In this document: piece after piece, positions 42,870-51,373 of the stretch
Numbering within the stretch: the stretch's first letter is position 1
How the letters are laid out: every line of letters starts with the position of its first letter
DNA from: Candidatus Gastranaerophilales bacterium
GTDB lineage: Bacteria; Cyanobacteriota; Vampirovibrionia; Gastranaerophilales; Gastranaerophilaceae
DNA length: 64,000 bases
NCBI GenBank assembly: GCA_944323945.1
Contig: CALUUL010000004.1
Location: forward strand, 1 to 64,000
Reading direction: 5' to 3'
Position numbers and translations under genes: made by a program
Notes under the pieces: generated by a model
What the model was told of the DNA's origin: nothing
Databases searched by the model: none
The model's input: only the letters and a program-made list of their open reading frames with translations

Positions 42870-44241
42870 GCCAAGATTTATCAATTTTTGCAATATATGA
42901 CGTCTTGTTATCCTGATGGAACCACATTGCTTCACCATTAATATCATCTCTTAATTCGTGACCTTCAACATATTTTGAATAATTATCTTTAACTAAGGTG
43001 ATAACATCATTGTCCGCATTATTGAAGAATGAATCAAGAACTGTATATCCTGTGTAACCCCAAGTTTGAGCAGTTGCAGAATATATTTCATTACAAAGGA
43101 TTCCAACAGCTTCCTCATTACCATTCTTTGCTTGTTCTATGCAAGCTGACATAACAGTATTTATAAATTCTTCTCTTTCTTCTTTTGTCAAATATTCAGA
43201 AAGACCACCTTCTATAGCCTTGGTTATGCTGCCGTATCCCATATCATTACTATAAACAGATAAAACTTTAACCAAGTCTGCTGAATCAAGGTTAAGATAT
43301 TCTCTTATTTTGTCAGGAGAAGAGGTTGCTATACCATTTAATAATTCTTTAGCGTAATTTTGGGCAGCATCATCTGGAATTTTAGCATCCGTAGAAACAG
43401 CTTCAGGAGTTGTTGTTTCAGGAGTTGTTGCTTCAGGGGTTGTTGCCTCAGGAGTTGTCGACTCAGGAGTTGTCGCATCAGGTGTTGTCGCATCCGGAGT
43501 TGTTGCTTCTTCTGTAGTTGTTAATTCTCCACCTTCTTCTAAAGTTTTAACAGCATCTTCCAATTGTGCAATTTCTTCATCTGTCAGAAGACCTATTGAT
43601 TTAATCTTTTCCAAAGTTGTTTTACCATCAACAATGCTTTGAGCCATTCTATTTATATCTTCCTCAGAACGACCTTCTCCATCAGCAGAATCTGCAGAAT
43701 CAGCAGAATCACTTTGTGCAAGCTCAACTTGTTCTTCTATTGCTTTATACTCAGCACTATCTTCGCCATAATAAGCAGCATAAGCAGCAAGTTCACCTTC
43801 TACATCACCACTGTCTACTATATCTTGAGCAAGATCACTTAATTCAGAACCTGCCATTTCACTTTCTATTTTTGAAACATCAGTATTTAAAAGTTCATTC
43901 CAAATACCAAAGCCATCAATTTTTCCTTGATTATCGCCTCTTTGTCTTGTAAAACTTTCGAGCTCATCTGAAGTTAGAACATCATCATCACTATTGGAAT
44001 TTAAAACATCAAATAATAAGCCTACGTCTTCTTTAAATTGGTCATCATCTTTTCCGCAAGCTTTACTCATATACTCAATTAGTTCATCTTTAGTTGCGTC
44101 TTCTCCATATACAAATATAGAATCACAAAACTGCAAATCTTCACTCGCTAAATTATAGAATGTATCCTTTATTTGAGATGCATTTACTTCTGTGTTGTTT
44201 GTGTTTTTCAAATAATTCGCAATTAATGAATTTATATCCAT
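42856..44241 (-). CDS. Acidic protein with Thr/Pro/Glu repeats and possible EF-hand-like segment
   Basis: A 461-residue acidic protein, very rich in Asp, Glu, Ser and Thr. Residues about 90-125 contain an acidic NSNSDDDVLTSDELE loop between helices that recalls an EF-hand, although the spacing is not canonical. A helical Ser/Ala/Asp linker follows, then a tandem TTPEA/TTPDA repeat (about 245-285), and a C-terminal helical domain (about 295-461). No signal peptide is seen. AAAGGAG lies 7 bases before the ATG. Function unknown; the repeat resembles that of the partial protein at 1-315. Confidence 0.72.
   Translation of the reverse strand: MDINSLIANYLKNTNNTEVNASQIKDTFYNLASEDLQFCDSIFVYGEDATKDELIEYMSKACGKDDDQFKEDVGLLFDVLNSNSDDDVLTSDELESFTRQRGDNQGKIDGFGIWNELLNTDVSKIESEMAGSELSDLAQDIVDSGDVEGELAAYAAYYGEDSAEYKAIEEQVELAQSDSADSADSADGEGRSEEDINRMAQSIVDGKTTLEKIKSIGLLTDEEIAQLEDAVKTLEEGGELTTTEEATTPDATTPDATTPESTTPEATTPEATTPETTTPEAVSTDAKIPDDAAQNYAKELLNGIATSSPDKIREYLNLDSADLVKVLSVYSNDMGYGSITKAIEGGLSEYLTKEEREEFINTVMSACIEQAKNGNEEAVGILCNEIYSATAQTWGYTGYTVLDSFFNNADNDVITLVKDNYSKYVEGHELRDDINGEAMWFHQDNKTSYIAKIDKSWQEET
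43388..43512 (-). repeat. 15-bp tandem repeat encoding TTPEA/TTPDA
   Basis: About eight 15-base units of the form Thr-Thr-Pro-x-x lie in frame in the acidic protein, with Ala, Ser, Thr and Asp variants. It is similar in kind to the minisatellite at 1-72. Confidence 0.8.
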
Positions 44242-44355
44242 ACAAGACTCCTTTACTTATACATGAGTACTTATCGGCATTACTTACCTTTTCTTTAGAA
44301 ATTAAATAAAAAAAACAAATTTAGTTACAAAACTTAATCTTAAGATAAAAAACTT

Positions 44356-45432
44356 TTACGATATTTCTTTACGATTTGAAATCATTTCCCAGCAATTTTT
44401 TGGACAAACTGCAGAACAAATACCACAACCTATACATTTATTTCCATCCGAAACATATTCATTCTCTTCCTTAGTTATTGCAGATTGAGGACAATTGTTT
44501 AAACAAATTTTGCAATCTATACAATTTATTTTATTCCATTTAGGAAATCTAACTCTACCATCTGCAACAGAAGGAAGATCATAGACAATAAAATCATCTT
44601 GAATAAAATCACCAAAAATACCATCATTAATCCAGTATTTTTTTCTAAAATCAGAAACAGATATCTTTTTTTCTTTTTGACCTGAAGTAATAGGAACAAT
44701 CTTTTTCCAATCAGACCATTTAGTAAGTTCAGAGTATAATGCATCTTTTTTGATATCTTTCAGAAATTCAAACATGCCTGTAGATAAAAACTGTATATCT
44801 TCATCATTTAAAGCATTTATGCAGACACAATCTGAAATTTCAGAGACAGGACCTCTAACATATATAGTTCCGCCAACCATTCCAACACAAGAACGCCGAC
44901 CCAATACAGAATTTAATCCATCACACTCATAACCACAAACTACAGCAATTCCTCCACCCATAAATTCAAAACCAAAAGAACCTGTATTTTTCAAAACCCA
45001 AAATTCAGGAAGTTCAAACTTTGGGTCATGTTTCATTAATGCACCGCTTCTTGTTCCAACTCGACCGGAAACAAATATTTTTCCTCCGGCAGCACAATGA
45101 GCTGCAGTATCACCACAATCACCATTGACAATTATTTTAGCCCCTGAATTAAGCCAGCCTACATCAGCCGGAGCAGAACCATCAACAATAATACGAGTAC
45201 CTGGTAGAGCCATTGCACCAACTCTTTGTCCTGGATTTTTTACATTAAAAACCAATTCTTCATCTCTATTTTTTGCCCAAGATGAACCACCAATATTATG
45301 TTGACCGCAAGCATCAATTTCAAAATTAGTATACCCTTCATCAATCTTTGCTGTAACTAACTGAAGAAGATCTTGTGTAGACATTCTCTTATTATCTTTT
45401 AAAGTTTCTATTTTGCAGATTTCTTTTTTCAT
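44356..45432 (-). CDS. Glutamate synthase GXGXG-domain subunit with C-terminal ferredoxin domain
   Basis: A 358-residue protein. Residues about 40-240 form the GXGXG beta-helix of the glutamate synthase large subunit (GQRVGAMALPGTRIIVDG, NGDCGDTAAHC, GFEFMGGGIAVVCGYE in parts). The C-terminal 60 residues carry two [4Fe-4S] ferredoxin motifs (CIDCKICLNNCP, CIGCGICSAVCP). It is the third of three genes that together cover the whole large subunit. This split, archaeal-type arrangement without a GltD subunit implies ferredoxin as electron donor. It starts 16 bases after the preceding gene's stop. Confidence 0.92.
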   Translation of the reverse strand: MKKEICKIETLKDNKRMSTQDLLQLVTAKIDEGYTNFEIDACGQHNIGGSSWAKNRDEELVFNVKNPGQRVGAMALPGTRIIVDGSAPADVGWLNSGAKIIVNGDCGDTAAHCAAGGKIFVSGRVGTRSGALMKHDPKFELPEFWVLKNTGSFGFEFMGGGIAVVCGYECDGLNSVLGRRSCVGMVGGTIYVRGPVSEISDCVCINALNDEDIQFLSTGMFEFLKDIKKDALYSELTKWSDWKKIVPITSGQKEKKISVSDFRKKYWINDGIFGDFIQDDFIVYDLPSVADGRVRFPKWNKINCIDCKICLNNCPQSAITKEENEYVSDGNKCIGCGICSAVCPKNCWEMISNRKEIS

Positions 45433-45448
45433 TTTCTTCTTTCATTAA

Positions 45449-47077
45449 TTAACATACATATTGTATATCCAGCCTATCAGCAACATTTTTATCAACAGTA
45501 ATCAATGCATCTGAACGACCAATCGGCAAAGTAGAATTTCCAACAGGTCCCATCAATTTTTTTAATTCCATATCAGTAGCTATAAAATAATTGACAATAT
45601 TTTGAGCTGCTACATCTATATCAAGTCTTTTGGTTAAACATACATTTTGAGTAGCTAACCCGGCAGGGCAAAAACCAGTATTACAAGCATTACACTTTCC
45701 TTCATCATTACCAACACAACCGGCAATTTCAAGAAGAAGTCTACCTGTAAAAACACCATTTGCACCTAAACAAATAAGCTTAAAAGCATCTGCAGCAAAA
45801 CTACCAGTCTGACCAAGTCCACCACCTGCAAACAAAGGAATTTCACCTTGACGCCCCTGATGAACAGCAGCCAAATAACAATCCCTTAACTTTGAAGTAA
45901 TAGGATGACCTGTATGGTTTAAAGAAATTTCATGAGCAGCACCTGTTCCACCAGCAAGTCCATCTAAGAAAAAACCACCAACGATATTATATGGATCCCT
46001 AAGTAGATTATTATAAACTGAAACACTTGTAACAGAAGCTGCTACTTTTATAGCAACTGGAACTCTAAAATTGAATGCTGCATTCATTGATAAAAACATT
46101 TTTTGAACAGATTCTTCTATAGAATATAATCCTTGATGTGTTGGAGGACTTAATAAATCAGCACGAGGAACACCACGTATTTCTTGAACATATCTTGCAA
46201 CTTTACTTGCCATCAATAAACCGCCATCACCAGGCTTAGCACCTTGACCAATTTTAATTAAAATTCCTGCAGGATCTTCTATCATATCAGGCATTGCTTG
46301 AATAATTCTATTCCAACCAAAATGTCCTGAAGCAATCTGCAGAATCATATATTTTACATATTTTGATTTTAAGAGTCTAACAGGAATTCCCCCTTCGCCT
46401 GTACACATTCGCACAGGAAGTCCCATAACTTCATTAAGATATGCAGTAGCAATTGCCATAGCTTCCCACATACGCCAAGATATTGCACCAATAGACATAT
46501 CCCCCATAAGAATAGGATAAATCCATCTGTTAGGTGGTAATTGTTTTGAAACTTTCATCTCGCCTTGTTCCATATGCAAATTTAACTTATCTGCCGAAAG
46601 AACTCGTCCAAAAGGTGTTCTTAATTCAAATTTGTGACGTGCTGCATCTAAAGATGGATCTGTCATTTGCGATATTCTGCCAATTTTTATTTTATCCAGT
46701 GTACGTCCTTCAGTATTTAAATTTGAACGACCACCTTTTTTTAATGAGTCAGCCTTTGCAGCCCTATATCGAACAGAATATCTGTCATTCACATTTCTAA
46801 TTGCTTTTATTGCCCCATTTGGGCATACTCTTGAACACATACCACAGCCGCGACAGTGATTTTCAAACGAAACATTTTGTTTTATTACCAGAATTTTTTC
46901 AAAAGATGGTTTTTGAAAGCTACCAGATATTTTTCTTCTTTTTTCTATTACCGGCTTTATTGCCCCAAAAGAACATACAGCAGTACATTTACCACATTGA
47001 ATACACTTAGATTCATCATATTCTATAATCCAAGGTAAATCATCCTGATGTAATTCATTTATACTTATTGTTGCCAT
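45449..47077 (-). CDS. gltB: Glutamate synthase central (FMN/Fe-S) subunit with N-terminal ferredoxin domain
   Basis: A 542-residue protein. The N-terminal 90 residues hold two [4Fe-4S] motifs (CIQCGKCTAVC at 25-35 and CRGCGMCSRVC at 75-85). The rest is the FMN-binding glutamate synthase barrel: GAKPGDGGLLMASKV, SPPTHQGLYSIE, GGLAGGTGAAHE as expected, and near the end a 3Fe-4S-type Cys cluster (CNACNTGFCPAGLATQ). It aminates 2-oxoglutarate with ammonia delivered from the amidotransferase. Its start overlaps the amidotransferase gene by 13 bases. Confidence 0.94.
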   Translation of the reverse strand: MATISINELHQDDLPWIIEYDESKCIQCGKCTAVCSFGAIKPVIEKRRKISGSFQKPSFEKILVIKQNVSFENHCRGCGMCSRVCPNGAIKAIRNVNDRYSVRYRAAKADSLKKGGRSNLNTEGRTLDKIKIGRISQMTDPSLDAARHKFELRTPFGRVLSADKLNLHMEQGEMKVSKQLPPNRWIYPILMGDMSIGAISWRMWEAMAIATAYLNEVMGLPVRMCTGEGGIPVRLLKSKYVKYMILQIASGHFGWNRIIQAMPDMIEDPAGILIKIGQGAKPGDGGLLMASKVARYVQEIRGVPRADLLSPPTHQGLYSIEESVQKMFLSMNAAFNFRVPVAIKVAASVTSVSVYNNLLRDPYNIVGGFFLDGLAGGTGAAHEISLNHTGHPITSKLRDCYLAAVHQGRQGEIPLFAGGGLGQTGSFAADAFKLICLGANGVFTGRLLLEIAGCVGNDEGKCNACNTGFCPAGLATQNVCLTKRLDIDVAAQNIVNYFIATDMELKKLMGPVGNSTLPIGRSDALITVDKNVADRLDIQYVC

Positions 47078-48171
47078 CTTTGCACCGTTAAATCATTTTT
47101 TATAATTATAGTTTCTTTTTCATTTGGATATATATCTTTTGTAATATCTCTATTTGGAAGAACATCATTAATACCGTTAACTTCAGAAGTCATTATTACA
47201 GTATCATCGTCCATTCCTATAACAACAGGTCTTAATTTTTTTGAATCACAAACACAAAGCATTTCACTATTTGGCAAAACACCTAAAATAGTATTCGGTC
47301 CATTTATTTCCAAATGAGACAAAGAAGCTTTAATACGCAATAGAATATCTCTATCAGCTCTATTTTCTATTTCATCATAAGGAAGCGGAGTAATTGTATG
47401 TTTATAATACTGAATAGGCCACTTTAAAATTTTATTAATATAATGAAGTGTATATAAGAAACATTGTGAATCAGACTCAAAACCAATATAGCCTTTATAT
47501 AAAGACTTTTGATAATCCCTATTCTTTTCAAAAAATGTATTTTCACCATTAGCTAGTACTGTATAACCATCCAAAAAGAAAGGATGTGCAGCATAACGAA
47601 CAATATCATAATTTGTATTTTGTCTACATTGTGCAGTTATTACTTTTGCACATAGATCCTCATTTTCATCCCACAAACCAAAATAAGTTCCAATATCATT
47701 AGGACTTCCTATCTCTTTTAAGGTTAAGACATCGGGCCAGAAAGAATACATATATCCTAAATTATTTTTTTCTAGTTCTCTTCTTAATTGCAAAGCTGTA
47801 TCTACTAAAAGTTCTTCTTTCTCTTCTTGAGTCGCATATTTATGACTTTTCGGATACTGAAATGCCTCAAAAATATAATTAGGCATTGGTTCTATCTTTA
47901 AGCCTTTTTTATTATTTATATCGGGTGCCCATTGCAATACACGAGTAAATCCTAAATCATGTAAAATATCTTCAGCTTTTCTAGTTCCTTCAACAGTAGC
48001 AGCCATTGATAATATTGGTAGATTTTTATATGCAGAAAATATACCGCCTAAATCCTGCATAACAAAAGCAAAACCCGAATTATCATGTCCTTTTTGCTGT
48101 GAACGCATTAATCTTAAGGCTATTGAAGGGTGTAAATATTTTTTAGATTTTATAGCACCAATTCTACACAT
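47065..48171 (-). CDS. Class II glutamine amidotransferase subunit of glutamate synthase
   Basis: A 368-residue Ntn-type amidotransferase. Cys2 directly after the initiator Met is the nucleophile (MCRIGAIK), and the family features QQKGHDNSGFAFVM and VLANGENTFF follow. It releases ammonia from glutamine for the synthase subunit. It is the first gene of the three-gene glt operon, with a good promoter just upstream (TTGACA, 18 bases, TAAAAT) and almost no leader. The tandem small-RNA array lies on the other side of this promoter. Confidence 0.9.
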   Translation of the reverse strand: MCRIGAIKSKKYLHPSIALRLMRSQQKGHDNSGFAFVMQDLGGIFSAYKNLPILSMAATVEGTRKAEDILHDLGFTRVLQWAPDINNKKGLKIEPMPNYIFEAFQYPKSHKYATQEEKEELLVDTALQLRRELEKNNLGYMYSFWPDVLTLKEIGSPNDIGTYFGLWDENEDLCAKVITAQCRQNTNYDIVRYAAHPFFLDGYTVLANGENTFFEKNRDYQKSLYKGYIGFESDSQCFLYTLHYINKILKWPIQYYKHTITPLPYDEIENRADRDILLRIKASLSHLEINGPNTILGVLPNSEMLCVCDSKKLRPVVIGMDDDTVIMTSEVNGINDVLPNRDITKDIYPNEKETIIIKNDLTVQRWQQ

Positions 48172-48180
48172 TGCAGTGAT

Positions 48181-48210
48181 ATTTTATTCATGTAAAGACT
48201 TATATGTCAA
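48181..48210 (-). promoter_or_regulatory. Sigma-70-type promoter of glutamate synthase operon
   Basis: On the minus strand TTGACA (48205-48210) is separated by 18 bases from TAAAAT (48181-48186). The expected start of transcription is within a few bases of the ATG at 48171, so the leader is very short and has no clear ribosome site. Confidence 0.65.
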
Positions 48211-48286
48211 TATTCTAAACGATTTTGTTAATTTTTTTTTTACAAAAAGGCAATTTTATTTTCCTAAAATACTTTATATAAATGTA

Positions 48287-48467
48287 GATAAAATACCGAA
48301 AGGAGAATTTAGTCTAAAACAAAAAAACACAAAGAGGCAATGCTAAGAGAAAAACACAAACTTAAAATCAGCCATTTTAGGCATAATGATTACAAAACGA
48401 TTTTTACTCTCTCTCTTAATATCCTCGTGTTTATTTGATGTTTGCATACTCTGCAAACATTTTTTTT
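48287..48467 (+). ncRNA. Tandem small RNA, copy 1
   Basis: An inferred transcript of about 180 bases. It begins after the conserved box ACTTTATATAA (TATATA at 48275-48280) and ends at a terminator hairpin TGTTTGCA / TGCAAACA with eight T residues. The 5' half differs from copies 2 and 3, but the last roughly 110 bases (from ATCAGCC through the terminator) are nearly the same. A stem can form between GAGG..ATGCTAAGAGA and TCTCTTAATATCCTC. No frame is conserved with the other copies, so it is non-coding. The RNA family is not recognised, and the start point is estimated from the -10 box. Confidence 0.65.
48439..48467 (+). terminator. Terminator of small-RNA copy 1
   Basis: Perfect 8-bp stem TGTTTGCA / TGCAAACA, loop TACTC, followed by eight T residues. 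Confidence 0.9.
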
Positions 48468-48551
48468 ATGTTTTATTTTTTTTGAAGATTTGTAACATAA
48501 TATATCTAAAATAACAATTCAAATAAAAAAAAATAACTTTATATAAGAGTA

Positions 48552-48728
48552 GATAGTTAATGAGAAGGAGAAAAAGTCTAAAGCAAAAAAGATAAAGAGG
48601 TAATATTAAGGGATACTAAATAAAAAATAATCAGCCATTTTAGGCAAAATGATTACAAAACAATTTTTACTCTCTCTTAATATCCTCGTGTTTATTTGAT
48701 GTTTGCATACTCTGCAAACATTTTTTTT
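48552..48728 (+). ncRNA. Tandem small RNA, copy 2
   Basis: An inferred transcript of about 176 bases after TATATA at 48540-48545. Stem GAGG-TA-ATATTAAGGGA can pair with TCTCTTAATATCCTC. An internal hairpin forms around ATTTT-AGGC-AAAAT. The same terminator closes it. Relative to copy 1, the stem keeps pairing although the 5' strand changes (A-U replaced by G-U), which supports a conserved structure. A short 11-codon basic frame beginning ATGAGAAGG in the 5' part is absent from copy 1. Confidence 0.65.
48700..48728 (+). terminator. Terminator of small-RNA copy 2
   Basis: Identical to the copy 1 terminator: 8-bp stem, TACTC loop and eight T residues, 261 bases further on. Confidence 0.9.
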
Positions 48729-48812
48729 ATGTTTTATTTTTTTTGAAGATTTGTAACATAATATATCTAAAATAACAATTCAAATAAAAAAAAATAACTT
48801 TATATAAGAGTA

Positions 48813-48989
48813 GATAGTTAATGAGAAGGAGAAAAAGTCTAAAGCAAAAAAGATAAAGAGGTAATATTAAGGGATACTAAATAAAAAATAATCAGCCATT
48901 TTAGGCAAAATGATTACAAAACAATTTTTACTCTCTCTTAATATCCTCGTGTTTATTTGATGTTTGCATACTCTGCAAACATTTTTTTT
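48813..48989 (+). ncRNA. Tandem small RNA, copy 3
   Basis: Appears identical in sequence to copy 2, offset by 261 bases (TATATA at 48801-48806), and ends at the same terminator. After 48989 the sequence soon departs from the repeat. Confidence 0.65.
48961..48989 (+). terminator. Terminator of small-RNA copy 3
   Basis: Same 8-bp stem and T-run as copies 1 and 2. Confidence 0.9.
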
Positions 48990-49138
48990 ATGTTTTAGCA
49001 AAAAAAACTTTTTAAGTTTTAAAAGATTATGAAAATTTTAAACTATACGAGCATTGATAATACAAAAAATTTATTTCCAGGAATACTAAAAAAAATAAAT
49101 CCATAAATAATAAACAGAATAACATTGCTATAAGCAAT

Positions 49139-50602
49139 ATGAAAAATAAGAAAATTAGTTTTGGGAAAAAAGAAATAAATATAATTCCACCTGGCATTAT
49201 ATTTAATTCAAGAATAAAAAAATTAATAGAACTAGGAGTATCTGACTTCTATTCAGAACAAATTGCAAAATTAGACAATGAAAAATATAAAAAAGCAATT
49301 GAATTACTTTCATTTGGAGTCTTTGAAGAAGGAATAGAAGATACAGTCGATTTAGATGAAGAGAAATACAAACAAGCACTTGAACTTGTGAACCATAATA
49401 TTATAAATGAAGATTTAGCATCACTTGCAAACCTTGAAGGGGAAGCATATAGAAGAGTTATTGAGTTAAAAGATAACGGAATAGATACAGAACAAATATC
49501 ATTATTTACACATCTTAATCATGAGGAATATAAAGAAGCAAAACTTCTTATGAAAAAAGGTTATACACCTGTTGAAGCGGCTAGCTTAGCCGGACTTTCA
49601 AAAGAACAAAAAGAAATCGCATTATCTTTATTAAAAATAAATACCCAAATTGAAACAGCTTCGGAAATAGTAAGAATGGAGTACAAACAAAGAGAAATAT
49701 GTCTTGATTTAATACATAGAGGAATAAAGCCGGAGGAAGCAGAACTAATTGCGAATTTAAAAGAATCTGAAAAAAGTAGATTAAATGATATTCTTTCTAT
49801 GAACGTAGGCGATGATAATATTGTAGATTTTGCAAAATTTTCAAATAAAAGCTACAAAAGAGCTATTTCTTTATTCAAACAAGGGGTTCTGCCTGAATAT
49901 ATTTCATCAATTATTAATATAGAAGATGGGGAAACAATAAACAAAGAATACGAAGAGTACAGAAAAAGAGGTTATAGCAGAAGTGTATCTTATTCATTGT
50001 CATTACTTGAAAATGAAGAAATAGATGCATTAGCAGAAATAATAAAAAAGAATCAACAAATAAAAGAATTATTAACTCAAGAATACGATATAAACATAAT
50101 AGAATTACAAAATTCAAACAAACCAGAAGCCATTTTCAGCAAAGAAATAAGAAGTCTAAATGGCACACTAATAACAATTGTTCAAACTTTTGATATAGAA
50201 GGCAATTCAACAAGAAACAGAGTCGAAGAATATTCTAATCACGCTACATCATCAATATTATCAGGAAAATCCGATGTATATAAGGCAAAATATGATAAAT
50301 TTGGTGAAATAAAAGAATTAACGCAATTCATACAGGATCAAAAAGACAATTCTGTTATAGGTGTTATTCACAGTAAAGCATCAACCATACTTCCAGGAGT
50401 TTTGGAATCTATATATTATGATATTTCAAAATTTAAAGAAAGTAACTCAAATAATAATGATGAAGTAAATTATGATATTGAAAATGCAGTAAAATCAAAA
50501 GGTATTCCTATTACCACTGTATCACAAGAAGAAGATGGAACAATTGTATATAGAGAAAATTATAAATACAATGAAATATTAATTAACAAACAGAACTTAT
50601 AG
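49139..50602 (+). CDS. 27-residue helical-repeat protein (probably the 5' part of a frameshifted gene)
   Basis: A 487-residue frame. Residues 44-259 comprise eight consecutive repeats of exactly 27 residues, each with the pattern L-x4-Y-x2-A-I-x-L-x3-G-I followed by a short second helix ending in A-x-L. No known repeat family is recognised. Residues about 330-470 are beta-rich and resemble the following frame in style. The frame ends at 50602, but the other forward frame continues as plausible protein (YRERRNKEGNVIY) from 50583, so a 1-base frameshift near 50575-50585 is likely. No signal peptide. The ribosome site is poor. Confidence 0.75.
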   Translation: MKNKKISFGKKEINIIPPGIIFNSRIKKLIELGVSDFYSEQIAKLDNEKYKKAIELLSFGVFEEGIEDTVDLDEEKYKQALELVNHNIINEDLASLANLEGEAYRRVIELKDNGIDTEQISLFTHLNHEEYKEAKLLMKKGYTPVEAASLAGLSKEQKEIALSLLKINTQIETASEIVRMEYKQREICLDLIHRGIKPEEAELIANLKESEKSRLNDILSMNVGDDNIVDFAKFSNKSYKRAISLFKQGVLPEYISSIINIEDGETINKEYEEYRKRGYSRSVSYSLSLLENEEIDALAEIIKKNQQIKELLTQEYDINIIELQNSNKPEAIFSKEIRSLNGTLITIVQTFDIEGNSTRNRVEEYSNHATSSILSGKSDVYKAKYDKFGEIKELTQFIQDQKDNSVIGVIHSKASTILPGVLESIYYDISKFKESNSNNNDEVNYDIENAVKSKGIPITTVSQEEDGTIVYRENYKYNEILINKQNL

Positions 50603-50681
50603 AGAAAGAAGAAATAAAGAAGGGAACGTAATATATAGTTATTATTCATACATTATTAGAGATAAAAATAATAAAAATCTA

Positions 50682-51350
50682 ATGAATATAGAAAGAGTTT
50701 ATAAAAAACACAACAATAATTCTGCAACGCACGTAATAAATGAAGTTACATATAAACTAAGGTTCGACGATAAAAATAAAGAAATAACAATTTCGGATGG
50801 AATAAAAACAAGAACGATTTCATTTAAAGATAAACTGGCATATTTTGCACAGGATATACTGTGGGAAACAATAAAAACATTACCGGTAGACACATTATTA
50901 ACAATAAATAAAAACATAGAGAAATGGAATTTTTGTAGAGAAGAAGATTCTGTTGCTGATGGATACACACATACCATTTCCACAGGGAAAATTCAATCAA
51001 TAATAACACACGAGACAGGACATTTTAAAGACTATGAAACATTATTCAGTATGAATAATAAAGAATTTCTTAAATCATATAATGAAGAAATGAAAAAATA
51101 TTTAAATATGACACCTTTTAATGAGCAGGAATTCATTCAATATTTCTCACCTAGAGCTATGTTATACGATGCAACAGGAACAAATGAGTTTGCAGCTGAA
51201 ACAAATTTAGTTTTAACAACATATGGAACAAACTATGAAAAACTAAAAACAAGAGCACAATTATTGGTAAGATATTTTCCTAAAACAATAGCAATTACTG
51301 CAAAATTACTTGGCAAAACGTCAAAGAAAAGTTTACTTGAAGAAGATTAA
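50682..51350 (+). CDS. Zinc-metallopeptidase-like protein (probably the 3' part of a frameshifted gene)
   Basis: A 222-residue frame from ATG 50682. The metal motif HETGH is at residues 110-114 and a possible third ligand follows in NEFAAE (Glu169/Glu173), an arrangement like gluzincins such as lethal-factor-type peptidases. Upstream of the ATG the same frame is open back to 50583 and encodes convincing protein, with no ribosome site before 50682. This suggests it originally formed the C-terminal half of the gene starting at 49139. The target is unknown. If it is not a frameshift, it is a separate coupled gene. Confidence 0.7.
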   Translation: MNIERVYKKHNNNSATHVINEVTYKLRFDDKNKEITISDGIKTRTISFKDKLAYFAQDILWETIKTLPVDTLLTINKNIEKWNFCREEDSVADGYTHTISTGKIQSIITHETGHFKDYETLFSMNNKEFLKSYNEEMKKYLNMTPFNEQEFIQYFSPRAMLYDATGTNEFAAETNLVLTTYGTNYEKLKTRAQLLVRYFPKTIAITAKLLGKTSKKSLLEED

Positions 51351-51361
51351 TATTTTTCAAT

Positions 51362-51373
51362 TATAATAGAATA
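51362..51373 (+). promoter_or_regulatory. mtaB -10 box, TATAAT exactly 6 bases before ATG
   Basis: TATAAT at 51362-51367, six bases, then ATG at 51374, as at mnmG and yraN. A TTGAAG 19 bases upstream is a weak -35 candidate. No ribosome site is present, so the mRNA is probably leaderless. Confidence 0.6.

Larger units (their letters stand above)
48468..48989 (+). repeat. Two apparently identical 261-bp tandem units
   Basis: 48468-48728 and 48729-48989 read the same base for base by eye, including the spacer, -10 box, transcript and terminator. A third, diverged copy of the promoter and transcript precedes them at about 48262-48467. This points to a recent duplication of an already duplicated unit. 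The whole 48172-49138 gene-free stretch is accounted for by the glt promoter, these three units and the leader of the next gene. Confidence 0.92.

Noticed and set aside
48252..48989. CRISPR array
   Set aside because: The period is 261 bases, the units are identical throughout without unique spacers, and each ends in a terminator. No cas gene is present.
48552..48989. 6S RNA or a short peptide gene in the tandem unit
   Set aside because: The size fits 6S, but I could not pair the ends into the required long closing stem with a central bubble. The 11-codon frame is not kept in copy 1.
49029..49106. 25-codon reading frame before the repeat protein
   Set aside because: No ribosome site and no recognisable feature. 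It may be chance in AT-rich DNA.
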